Assembly (NCBI GenBank): GCA_028687335.1
Contig: JAQUAI010000001.1
Span: 1-64,000, forward strand
Source of the DNA: Gallionella sp.
Lineage (GTDB): Bacteria; Pseudomonadota; Gammaproteobacteria; Burkholderiales; Gallionellaceae
DNA length: 64,000 bases
Direction: 5' to 3'
Shown here: positions 31,185 through 39,423 of the stretch, piece by piece
How positions within the stretch are numbered: the first letter of the stretch is position 1
Layout: each line of letters starts with the position of its first letter
The notes under the pieces: generated by a model
What the model saw: only the letters and a program-made list of their open reading frames with translations
What the model was told of the DNA's origin: nothing
The model's database searches: none
Made by a program: the position numbers and the translations under genes

Positions 31185-31187
31185 TTC

Positions 31188-32015
31188 ATGAAAATAAATG
31201 AAGCGCTGGAAATCGTCAGCTTGAGCAACCCTGGCATGGTGCGTTCGCACAATGAGGATAGCGTTGCGGCTGAGCCTGCGTGCGGATTGGTGGTGTTAGC
31301 CGATGGCATGGGGGGCTATAACGCGGGTGAGGTTGCCAGCGGGATTGCGGTTTCGGTTGTGGCAACCGAGATTAGTCACCGCTTGCAACAGGCTAGTCCA
31401 GTTGCGCGCGATGTGGAAAGTGGTGAGGAGTTGGGTTTGCAGTTGCTGCGCGATAATGTGCGCAAAGCAAATGCTTCAATTTATCAGGCCGCGCAAAGTC
31501 AGCCGCAGTATGCAGGGATGGGAACCACAATTGTCTCGGCAGTTTTTTATGATAATCGCGCAGTTGTGGCGCACATTGGCGATTCGCGTATGTACCGGCT
31601 ACGTGGGGACGTTCTCGAAACGATTACCCGCGATCACTCGCTATTACAGGAGCAGATCGACAGCGGCATGATTAGCGTGGAGGATGCGCGTCTGTCGAAA
31701 AATAAAAATTTGGTGACACGCGCGGTTGGCATTGATGCCGACGTTGAGCCGGAAATCCATGTGCACGATGTCATATTGGGTGATATTTATTTGCTGTGCT
31801 CTGATGGCTTGAACGATATGGTCGAGGATGAGGATATTCAATCCACGCTGTATGCGATGCAGGGTAATTTACCTATGGCGGCGGAACAGTTGGTGCAGAT
31901 GGCAAACGATAATGGCGGGCGTGATAATGTCTCGGTGATATTGGTTAAAGTTAAAGGTGACTTTGCCGTGCCGCAAGGCTGGTGGGCAAGTCTGATGAAT
32001 TGGTTCAAGAAGTAA
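31188..32015 (+). CDS. PP2C-family Ser/Thr protein phosphatase
   Basis: Soluble metal-dependent PPM/PP2C phosphatase of 275 residues, the expected antagonist of the adjacent kinase. Motifs are complete: MVRSHNEDSV, the metal-binding ADGMGGYNAGEVASG, HIGDSRMYRL, DHSLLQEQIDSGMI, CSDGLNDMV and GGRDNVSVILV. It resembles the PppA/Stp1 type found next to bacterial kinases. The gap from the kinase is only three bases, and the double-FHA gene follows 22 bases on, giving a kinase-phosphatase-phosphothreonine-reader set. Confidence 0.94.
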   Translation: MKINEALEIVSLSNPGMVRSHNEDSVAAEPACGLVVLADGMGGYNAGEVASGIAVSVVATEISHRLQQASPVARDVESGEELGLQLLRDNVRKANASIYQAAQSQPQYAGMGTTIVSAVFYDNRAVVAHIGDSRMYRLRGDVLETITRDHSLLQEQIDSGMISVEDARLSKNKNLVTRAVGIDADVEPEIHVHDVILGDIYLLCSDGLNDMVEDEDIQSTLYAMQGNLPMAAEQLVQMANDNGGRDNVSVILVKVKGDFAVPQGWWASLMNWFKK

Positions 32016-32037
32016 AACAAGTACGAGGAACACAACT

Positions 32038-32835
32038 ATGGCTGCAAAACTGATACTCAGCATGGATGGTGCGGTGATTAAAGAATATCCGCTGAACAAA
32101 GAGCGGATGACGATTGGTCGCAAGGCACACAACGACATTGTTATCGATAACTTGGCAGTGAGCGGTGAACATGCTGCGGTCGTGACGATTCTGCATGATT
32201 CATTTTTGGAAGACTTGGATAGCACAAACGGTTTGCAGGTGAATGGTGCGGCGACCAAAAAACACTTTTTGCAGAACAATGATCTGATCGAGATTGGTAA
32301 GCACAAGCTTAAGTATATTAACGATCAAGTTAGCCAAACTTCTTCTGCTGATTTTGAAAAAACCATGGTTTTGCGTGCGCCAGTGAAAACCTCATCCGAG
32401 GCGACTACTGAGGCATCCGGCTTCATGAAGACACAGATTAATACTCCGACGGATGCGCAAATCGAACGTACTGGGCGGTTTGATGTGTCAGCGACCGTGC
32501 CTGTCGCACCTACCTCAGTAGAAGTTGTAGCACCGACTCCCGCTGTTCCTGCGCCGACTGTTGCACCACCGCTGGTTGCAGTGGTACAGATATTGACTGG
32601 GCCGAATGCTGGGAAAGAGCTTGAGTTAGTGAAAAGCCTGACAACGCTGGGCAAGCCTGGTGTGCAAGTTGCCGTGCTGACCAAGCGTCCACACGGTTTC
32701 TTCATTACTCATGTGGAAGGAGTGAATCATCCTTTAGTGAATGGACAAGCCCTCTCCGATCAGCCGCACCAATTGAACGATCATGATGTGATCGAATTGG
32801 CTGGTGTGAAGATGGAGTTTTATTTCAAAGGCTAA
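32038..32835 (+). CDS. Double FHA-domain protein
   Basis: Soluble protein of 265 residues. The N-terminal FHA domain (about 20-95) has the canonical MTIGRKAHNDIVIDNLAVSG, EHAAV and LEDLDSTNGLQVNG motifs that bind phosphothreonine. A Thr/Ala/Pro-rich linker (about 105-185) separates it from a second, more divergent FHA-like domain (about 185-265: TTLGKPGVQVAVLTKR, HPLVNG), in which the Ser-x-x-His motif is not evident. The linker contains several Thr residues (for example FEKTMVLR, a motif seen in kinase-substrate FHA proteins) that could be phosphorylated by the neighbouring kinase. Partners are not known. Confidence 0.88.
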   Translation: MAAKLILSMDGAVIKEYPLNKERMTIGRKAHNDIVIDNLAVSGEHAAVVTILHDSFLEDLDSTNGLQVNGAATKKHFLQNNDLIEIGKHKLKYINDQVSQTSSADFEKTMVLRAPVKTSSEATTEASGFMKTQINTPTDAQIERTGRFDVSATVPVAPTSVEVVAPTPAVPAPTVAPPLVAVVQILTGPNAGKELELVKSLTTLGKPGVQVAVLTKRPHGFFITHVEGVNHPLVNGQALSDQPHQLNDHDVIELAGVKMEFYFKG

Positions 32836-32875
32836 CCTGAGTGTGATGAACAGGAAGCACTTCTGAGGAAACGGC

Positions 32876-35116
32876 GTGAAAAAAAACGCAATCCTGATCG
32901 GCCTAGGGCTATTGATTGTTCTGTTCGTGGTCGGTCATGCGGCCAGTTTTTATCGCGTCGGTTTGATTAACCAGCTGTCGTCTATTCTGTACGACTATCG
33001 TTTGCAACTCACCATGCCGCGCACGATGGATGAGCGCATTGTTATCCTCGATATTGACGAAAAAAGCCTGAAAGAAGAGGGGCGCTGGCCGTGGGGGCGA
33101 GATCGACTCGCGTTGCTCATGGATAAGTTGTTCGATAAATATGGCGTTGCCGTGGTCGGTTTCGACGTGGTTTTTGCGGAGAAAGATGACAGTTCGGGAT
33201 TAAAGGTATTGAAGCGACTGGAGCAGAATCAGCTTAAGGGCGATATGCAGTTTCAGTCGATCTTGGCTTCAATTACACCTCAACTTGAGTACGATAAATT
33301 ATTCGCCAGTAAAATTGCCAATCGTAATGTGGTGCTGGGCTATTACTTGACCAATGCGCAAGCAGGCATGACGCATATCGAGATTGGCGCTTCCGGGACT
33401 TTGCCGGAGCCAGTGTTCCCACCGGGTACATTTAAGGGTAAGCCGGTCGGATTCGTAACTTGGACTGGCTACGGGGCTAACTTGCCCGAGTTACAGCAAG
33501 CCGCCGCCTCGGCAGGTCACTTCAACCCTTTGGTTGATTTCGATGGCGAGGTTAGACGTGTTCCGATGATCGTCGAATACAAGGGGGCTTATTACGAGTC
33601 ACTGTCGTTGGCAATGGCCCGAACCTTGCTCGGCAAGCCCAAAGTTATTGCAGGATTCGCCGAAGGCAAGTCGGGCGATTACTCGGGTTTGGAATGGCTG
33701 GAGCTGGATACTGCTGGAGGCAAGCTGCGTATCCCGGTTGATCAGGATGTCGCCTCTTTTGTTCCTTATCGCGGCAAGCAAGGAAGCTTTCCTTATGTTT
33801 CCATCAGTGATGTGTTGCATGAGCGTGTGGACGTGGCAAAGTTGAGAGATAAAATTATTCTGGTGGGGACAACCGCACCGGGATTATTGGATATGCGAGC
33901 CACTCCGGTAGCCGAGGTTTACCCAGGGGTCGAGGTGCATGCGAATATGCTTTCAGGCATCCTCGATCAAAATATCAAAGAGCATCCCGGATACATGGTT
34001 GGGGCTGAGGTTGTCTGGTTGTTGCTCATCGGTGTGGCATTGGCACTGCTTTTACCGCAACTCACTCCGCTGAAAGCGATTTTGGTGTCGGCTTTCGCAC
34101 TTGCTTTGACTCAGGGGGCTAGTTTGGCTGTGTGGCATTTCGGTAATGTATTGATGCCAGTGGCCACTACGCTGGTGATGATTATCCTGCTGTTCGCATT
34201 GGACATGTCCTACGGTTATTTCATCGAGTCACGCACCAAGCGCCAGATTACGGGGCTGTTTGGTCAATATGTTCCGAGCGAGTTGGTGGAGGAAATGAGC
34301 AAGCACCCGGAAAGCGTTTCCATGGTGGGTGATAGTCGTGAAATGACAATTCTATTTTCCGATGTGCGCGGCTTCACTACCATTTCCGAAGGCTTGGATC
34401 CGAAAGAGTTGTCGTTGTTGATGAATGAGTTTTTGACACCGCTGTCGCGTGTGGTTTACAAGCATCGCGGTACGATAGATAAGTACATGGGCGACTGTAT
34501 CATGGCCTTTTGGGGCGCACCGCTGCCGGACGAGTCGCATGCCAAACATGCGATCATTGCTGGTCTAGAGATGCAGAAGACACTGGCCGAGTTGCAGCCG
34601 CATTTTAAAGAACGCGGCTGGCCGGAAATTCATATTGGCGTTGGTATTAATAGCGGGAGAGTCAGTGTTGGCAACATGGGCTCGGAAGTACGTGTGGCCT
34701 ACACGGTGATGGGGGACGAGGTGAATTTGGCTTCACGTCTCGAAGGCATTACCAAGCAATATGGCGTGGGCGTACTCGTAGGTGAAAATACGCGAAATGC
34801 GGTACCGGAATTTCTCTATCGTGAGCTGGATCATGTTAGGGTTAAAGGCAAAGACAAGCCAGTCGCTATCTATGAACCAGTCGCGCTGGCGAGTGAAGCG
34901 AGCAAAGCCTTGCAAGATGAAGTAAAACTGTTTCACGAAGTGCGTCGCCTCTATCGTAGACAAGACTGGGATCAGACTGAATTGCAGTTAATGAATCTCC
35001 AGCGCATGTCGCCGGCAGCAAAGTTGTATCCGATCTATGCGGAACGCGTGGCATACTTCCGCAAGAATCCGCCTCCGGCAGATTGGGATGGCGTGTTCGT
35101 GTTCCAAACTAAATAA
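32876..35116 (+). CDS. CHASE2-domain adenylate cyclase (class III)
   Basis: Membrane cyclase of 746 residues beginning at GTG 32876 after a GAGGAAA ribosome site. An N-terminal helix (about 5-25), a periplasmic CHASE2 domain (about 35-350; RIVILDIDEKSLKEEGRWPW, LRDKIILVGTTAPG) and three membrane helices (about 365-450) precede the class III catalytic domain (about 470-660). Metal ligands Asp496 (FSDVRGFT) and Asp540 (KYMGD) are present, as are the purine-contacting Lys536 and the VAYTVMGDEVNLASRLE segment with the transition-state Arg. This residue set fits cAMP rather than cGMP synthesis. A short C-terminal tail follows (KLFHEVRRLYRRQDWDQ). It shares the CHASE2 sensor type with the kinase upstream. 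Confidence 0.93.
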   Translation: MKKNAILIGLGLLIVLFVVGHAASFYRVGLINQLSSILYDYRLQLTMPRTMDERIVILDIDEKSLKEEGRWPWGRDRLALLMDKLFDKYGVAVVGFDVVFAEKDDSSGLKVLKRLEQNQLKGDMQFQSILASITPQLEYDKLFASKIANRNVVLGYYLTNAQAGMTHIEIGASGTLPEPVFPPGTFKGKPVGFVTWTGYGANLPELQQAAASAGHFNPLVDFDGEVRRVPMIVEYKGAYYESLSLAMARTLLGKPKVIAGFAEGKSGDYSGLEWLELDTAGGKLRIPVDQDVASFVPYRGKQGSFPYVSISDVLHERVDVAKLRDKIILVGTTAPGLLDMRATPVAEVYPGVEVHANMLSGILDQNIKEHPGYMVGAEVVWLLLIGVALALLLPQLTPLKAILVSAFALALTQGASLAVWHFGNVLMPVATTLVMIILLFALDMSYGYFIESRTKRQITGLFGQYVPSELVEEMSKHPESVSMVGDSREMTILFSDVRGFTTISEGLDPKELSLLMNEFLTPLSRVVYKHRGTIDKYMGDCIMAFWGAPLPDESHAKHAIIAGLEMQKTLAELQPHFKERGWPEIHIGVGINSGRVSVGNMGSEVRVAYTVMGDEVNLASRLEGITKQYGVGVLVGENTRNAVPEFLYRELDHVRVKGKDKPVAIYEPVALASEASKALQDEVKLFHEVRRLYRRQDWDQTELQLMNLQRMSPAAKLYPIYAERVAYFRKNPPPADWDGVFVFQTK

Positions 35117-35126
35117 CAGGACGGTC

Positions 35127-35891
35127 ATGAAGCTAAGGGTGCTAGGCTGTAGCGGCGGAATCGGTGGCAATCTACGCACCACGTCATTCCTGCTCGATCA
35201 TGATGTGCTTATCGATGCAGGTACCGGTGTCAATGAACTCAGTCTTACTGAGCTGAGTGTGATTGATCATATTTTTGTGACGCATTCCCATCTGGATCAT
35301 ATCTGTAGCATTCCATTTATGGTTGACAGCGTCGGCTTTATGCGAGATCGACCGCTCACGATTTATGCGACGGCTGATACGCTACAAATTCTGCAGCAGC
35401 ATATGTTCAACTGGAAAATATGGCCTGACTTCAGCGAAATTCCTAATTCTCAGCAGCCGATTATGCGTTATCAAGAAATCGCATTGGGCGAAACAGTCAT
35501 GCTGAACGGTCGGCGGATTACCGCTTTACCTGCGAATCATGTGGTCCCTGCTGTTGGCTATCACTTGGATAGCGGCACCAGCAGCTTAGTATTTACTGGA
35601 GATACCACCAGTAACCCAGCGTTATGGCCTATCGTGAACAGGATTGAAAATCTGCGTTACCTCATTATCGAGACCGCTTTTTCCAATAGCGAAAGAGAGT
35701 TGGCTGTGCTGTCGAAACATATGTGTCCAAGCATGTTGGCGGCGGAGCTTAAGTTGTTCAAACGAAGTGCTGAGGTGTTTATTACCCATCTGAAGCCGGG
35801 CGAAATCGAGCTCACTATGTCCGAGATCGAGCAAGCAGTCGGCGCACTTAGCCCCAAAATGTTACTGAACAATCACGAGTTTGAGTTCTGA
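35127..35891 (+). CDS. Metallo-beta-lactamase-fold protein, class II cyclic nucleotide phosphodiesterase-like
   Basis: MBL-fold hydrolase of 254 residues from the ATG at 35127 (the frame is open further upstream inside the cyclase gene). The zinc motif is HSHLDH at residues 53-58, which matches the class II cAMP phosphodiesterase pattern HxHLDH better than the generic HxHxDH, and it is followed by later ligands in LPANHVV, FTGDTTS and FITHLKPGE. Its place between an adenylate cyclase and a cNMP-binding protein supports a role in cAMP turnover, but the substrate has not been shown and other MBL hydrolases look similar. Confidence 0.78.
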   Translation: MKLRVLGCSGGIGGNLRTTSFLLDHDVLIDAGTGVNELSLTELSVIDHIFVTHSHLDHICSIPFMVDSVGFMRDRPLTIYATADTLQILQQHMFNWKIWPDFSEIPNSQQPIMRYQEIALGETVMLNGRRITALPANHVVPAVGYHLDSGTSSLVFTGDTTSNPALWPIVNRIENLRYLIIETAFSNSERELAVLSKHMCPSMLAAELKLFKRSAEVFITHLKPGEIELTMSEIEQAVGALSPKMLLNNHEFEF

Positions 35892-35895
35892 GGTC

Positions 35896-36993
35896 ATGAT
35901 GACTTACGCGCTTGATATCAAAGTGTTGGCAGGGTTGGAGCCTATTGCTTCATTCACGCCGTCGCGACTGCGCGAGATGCTGGATTACTGCCATTTGGAG
36001 TCGGTTGCCAAAGGCGACGACCCGTTTAAAACGCAGGGACTATCCGGTCAGGCGGTGTACGTAGTGCGCGGCGAAATTGAAGTGATTTATCAGGACGGTA
36101 ATCGTGTGGTTGTTGCGGCTGAGTCAGAGTGGGCCAAGCATCCTTTGGGTAAGCGCCAGCCGGAAGTGCGAAGTGCAGTGGCCTTGCGTGATAGTCAATT
36201 ACTGCGCATTGATGATGAATTATTGGATCGCATGGTCACTATCGATCAATTTGCCCAGCATGAGATGGCTGGTATTCCCGTACACGAGGGAAAAGAAGGC
36301 GAGCGTGATTCATCGTTGGTTGTTCGCCGCTTGCTTAATTCTAGTTTATTCAGTGCGGAAAGTTTAAGGGATGGGCCGCTGGCGCATTTGCCGGTATCGA
36401 ATATCACCGCACTGCTGCAGCGTATTGAAGTTATCGCGGTTTGGGAGAGCGATGTCGTGGTGCGCGAAGGCGATGCGGGCGATTACTACTACATGATAGA
36501 TAGCGGGCGTGCGCTAGTAACGCGCCGTGTCGGCGGGGTAGATATGCCATTGGCCGACCTTAAAGCAGGCGATGTATTCGGTGAAGAGGCGCTGATTTCC
36601 GATGCCAATCGCAATGCCACGGTGACGATGAAATCGAATGGCGTATTGCTGCGCTTGGAAAGAAAAGACTTTCTTGAGCTTATGCGCGAGCCATTGTTGC
36701 ATCGGCTGAGCTTTGAGGATGCTAAACGCGCCGTTGCCGAAGGCGCGATTTGGTTGGATGTCCGCCATCCACCTGAGTATCGCTATGATCGTTTGCCGGG
36801 CGCAATGAACGTGCCTTTGAATGACATTCGTAATGCGATTGATGTATTGGATCGCGAAAAAAAATACGTTGCGTATTGCCAGAGCGGTAGACGTAGCGCG
36901 GCAGCCGCATTTATCTTGGCGCAATCCGGTTATCGGGTATGGGTGCTGGAGAATGGTTTGTGGGCAATTCCAAAATCGGTATTGCAGGGATAA
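35896..36993 (+). CDS. Cyclic nucleotide-binding/rhodanese fusion protein
   Basis: Soluble protein of about 365 residues. A degenerate cNMP-like region occupies about 15-120. A clearer cNMP-binding domain is at about 155-270 (VVVREGDAGDYYYMIDSGRA, AGDVFGEEALISDANRNATV), with the phosphate-cassette Glu but an Asn-Ala-Thr where Arg-Ser/Thr-Ala is usual. A C-terminal rhodanese domain (about 275-365) has WLDVRHPPEYRYDRLPGAMN and the active-site loop CQSGRRS with Cys328. Start options are two adjacent ATGs at 35896 and 35899, four and seven bases after the previous stop. There is no helix-turn-helix, so it is not a CRP-type regulator. It probably reads the cyclic nucleotide made by the neighbouring cyclase. 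Confidence 0.85.
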   Translation: MMTYALDIKVLAGLEPIASFTPSRLREMLDYCHLESVAKGDDPFKTQGLSGQAVYVVRGEIEVIYQDGNRVVVAAESEWAKHPLGKRQPEVRSAVALRDSQLLRIDDELLDRMVTIDQFAQHEMAGIPVHEGKEGERDSSLVVRRLLNSSLFSAESLRDGPLAHLPVSNITALLQRIEVIAVWESDVVVREGDAGDYYYMIDSGRALVTRRVGGVDMPLADLKAGDVFGEEALISDANRNATVTMKSNGVLLRLERKDFLELMREPLLHRLSFEDAKRAVAEGAIWLDVRHPPEYRYDRLPGAMNVPLNDIRNAIDVLDREKKYVAYCQSGRRSAAAAFILAQSGYRVWVLENGLWAIPKSVLQG

Positions 36994-37010
36994 TCAGGTA
37001 GGGACAGTAG

Positions 37011-39410
37011 ATGAATACGATGATGGGCAATGCGTTAGGCTCCGGTTCGGGAGAGATGAGCCTCAAGCTCGAATTTACCAAGAACCTCAACCACGTCACC
37101 AATAAGATACATGCCACCAGCAATATCGACGAAATCATGCTGGATGTCAGCAAGGACATCTGCGCGCTATTTAATGCCGATAGGCTGACCATCTACGTTG
37201 TCGGAGAAGACAACGCCTCGCTGATTTCCAAAGTCAAAACCGGCCTGAATTCGTTCAAAGATTTGAAGCTGCCAATCGCTGAGCAAAGCATTGCCGGTTA
37301 TGCCGCTATGCACAAAAAAATGCTCAACATTCGTGATGTATACGACGAAACCGAGCTTGCTGGATACAGTCCGCAATTGCGCTTTCTGCAAGAAGTCGAC
37401 AAACGTACCGGATATCGCACAAAGCAGATGTTGGTGGCACCGATTTTGGATACCGCCGCGAATGAATTGGTTGGCGTAATTCAAGTCATCAATAATAAAG
37501 CAGGGGTGCCGTTTACCTCAATGGTTGAAGAGGGGGTGACCGACTTGGCGCAAACCATGGCAGTTGCTTTGCGCCAGCGCCAGCAAAACAGCACCGTCAA
37601 AACAAAATACGATTACCTAGTCGCCGATGCAGTGCTTTCCGCCGCAGAGTTTGAGTTGGCAACGCGTACTGCGCGACGCAAAGGAATCGACATTGAAGAG
37701 GTTTTGCTGGACGAGTTTCAAGTCAGCGTTGCTGCATTGGGAAAAGCGTTGTCCAGTTTTTTTGGCGTGCCTTATGAGTCGTATAAGGCCGATCGGATCA
37801 AACCCTCCGACTTGCTGAAAAATCTCAAACGCGAGTATGTAGAGAGCAGCCACTGGATACCTGTCGATGAAACACAAGAAGGGCTGAATATTCTGACCAC
37901 AGATCCCGAGCGCATTCAAACATCGCGCGTGGTCAATAATATTTTCCCGCGCCATCGACTCATTTACAAAGTTTGTTCACAGCGCGAGTTTAAGCAAACA
38001 CTGGACTTGTTTTACGGCGGGAGTGGTGCATCCGATTCGATCGGCGGATTTGCGGTGGACGAGTCATCGATGGACGATTTGCTGTCGAGTATGGGCGGTG
38101 ATGATGAGGAAAGTAGTGCTGTCTCGCAGGATGATGTCAACGCAGCGGCAGATAATGAGCTGGTCAAGCTGGTGAATAAGATCATTGTTGATGCCTATCG
38201 CATGGGCGCATCCGACATACACATCGAGCCGGGGCCAGGCAAAATGAAGACGCAAGTACGCGTGCGCAAAGATGGCTCCTTATTGAACTACATTGAGGTG
38301 CCCTCAACCTACCGTAATGCCCTAGTAACTCGCCTGAAAATCATGTGCGATCTTGATATTTCGGAAAAACGGAAACCTCAGGACGGCAAAATCAAGTTTA
38401 AAAAATACGGTCCGCTCGACATCGAGTTGCGTGTCGCGACCATTCCTTCACAGGGCGGCGTGGAAGATGTCGTTATGCGTATTCTGGCTTCCGGCGAGCC
38501 TTTGCCATTGGAGAAAATGGGTTTCTCGGCGCGCAATAGTGAGATCATCAAAGCGACGGTCAGTAAGCCTTACGGATTGTTTTTTGTTTGCGGGCCAACA
38601 GGTTCGGGTAAGACCACAACGCTGCACTCGATTCTGAAATTCATCAATACGCCTGATACCAAAATCTGGACAGCGGAAGATCCGGTTGAAATTACCCAGA
38701 AAGGTCTGCGCCAAGTGCAGATCAACAAAAAAGCGGGACTGGATTTTGCCACCATCATGCGCGCATTTTTGCGCGCCGACCCTGATGTAATTATGGTCGG
38801 CGAAATGCGTGACAAAGAAACCGTATCCATCGGCATTGAGGCGTCACTCACGGGCCACTTGGTATTTGCCACGCTGCACACCAATAGCGCACCCGAATCC
38901 ATCATTCGCTTGCTCGATATGGGGATGGACCCATTCAACTTTGCTGATGCATTGCTGGGGATTCTTGCTCAGCGTTTGGCTAAACGCCTGTGCGGTGACT
39001 GCAAAAAACCGCACATCGCATCAGCCGACGAAATCAAGGCAATGCTGGTCGAGTACAGTGAAGAGTTAAAACATACCGAAACTTGGAAAAAGGATCCGGT
39101 CGCCGCAACCAAGGCGTTGCATGAGGAGTGGGCTAAATTGTTTGCCAACGACAAGGGGCAGTTCACTCTGTATGAACCGGTAGGTTGCGACAAATGCACC
39201 AACACCGGCTATCGCGGACGTGTCGGCTTACACGAGTTGTTGATTGGTACTGATCCGGTCAAAAAAGCGATTCAGGAGCACGCACGCGTTGCCGAATTGT
39301 TAGCCATCGCTTTGGAAGAGGGTATGCACACCCTGAAGCAAGATGGCATGGAAAAAGTCTTGCAAGGCATTACCGACATGCATCAAATACGTGCTGTTTG
39401 TATCAAGTAG
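37011..39410 (+). CDS. GAF-domain GspE/PilB-family secretion ATPase
   Basis: Cytoplasmic hexameric ATPase of type II secretion/type IV pilus systems with an added sensor domain; 799 residues. An N-terminal GAF domain (about 30-195) is followed by an MshEN-like region (about 205-335) and the GspE ATPase core. The core has Walker A GPTGSGKTTT from residue 528, the Asp box, VMVGEMRDKETVSIGIEASL (Walker B), the His box ATLHTNSAPESIIRLLDMG and the tetracysteine zinc site CGDC...CDKC. The MshEN region may bind c-di-GMP; I cannot confirm the motif by eye. GAF fusion is not the normal PilB layout, so pilus extension might respond to a small ligand. It lies in the signalling operon and near a pilin gene. 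Confidence 0.9.
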   Translation: MNTMMGNALGSGSGEMSLKLEFTKNLNHVTNKIHATSNIDEIMLDVSKDICALFNADRLTIYVVGEDNASLISKVKTGLNSFKDLKLPIAEQSIAGYAAMHKKMLNIRDVYDETELAGYSPQLRFLQEVDKRTGYRTKQMLVAPILDTAANELVGVIQVINNKAGVPFTSMVEEGVTDLAQTMAVALRQRQQNSTVKTKYDYLVADAVLSAAEFELATRTARRKGIDIEEVLLDEFQVSVAALGKALSSFFGVPYESYKADRIKPSDLLKNLKREYVESSHWIPVDETQEGLNILTTDPERIQTSRVVNNIFPRHRLIYKVCSQREFKQTLDLFYGGSGASDSIGGFAVDESSMDDLLSSMGGDDEESSAVSQDDVNAAADNELVKLVNKIIVDAYRMGASDIHIEPGPGKMKTQVRVRKDGSLLNYIEVPSTYRNALVTRLKIMCDLDISEKRKPQDGKIKFKKYGPLDIELRVATIPSQGGVEDVVMRILASGEPLPLEKMGFSARNSEIIKATVSKPYGLFFVCGPTGSGKTTTLHSILKFINTPDTKIWTAEDPVEITQKGLRQVQINKKAGLDFATIMRAFLRADPDVIMVGEMRDKETVSIGIEASLTGHLVFATLHTNSAPESIIRLLDMGMDPFNFADALLGILAQRLAKRLCGDCKKPHIASADEIKAMLVEYSEELKHTETWKKDPVAATKALHEEWAKLFANDKGQFTLYEPVGCDKCTNTGYRGRVGLHELLIGTDPVKKAIQEHARVAELLAIALEEGMHTLKQDGMEKVLQGITDMHQIRAVCIK

Positions 39411-39423
39411 CCGGAACTGCCCA

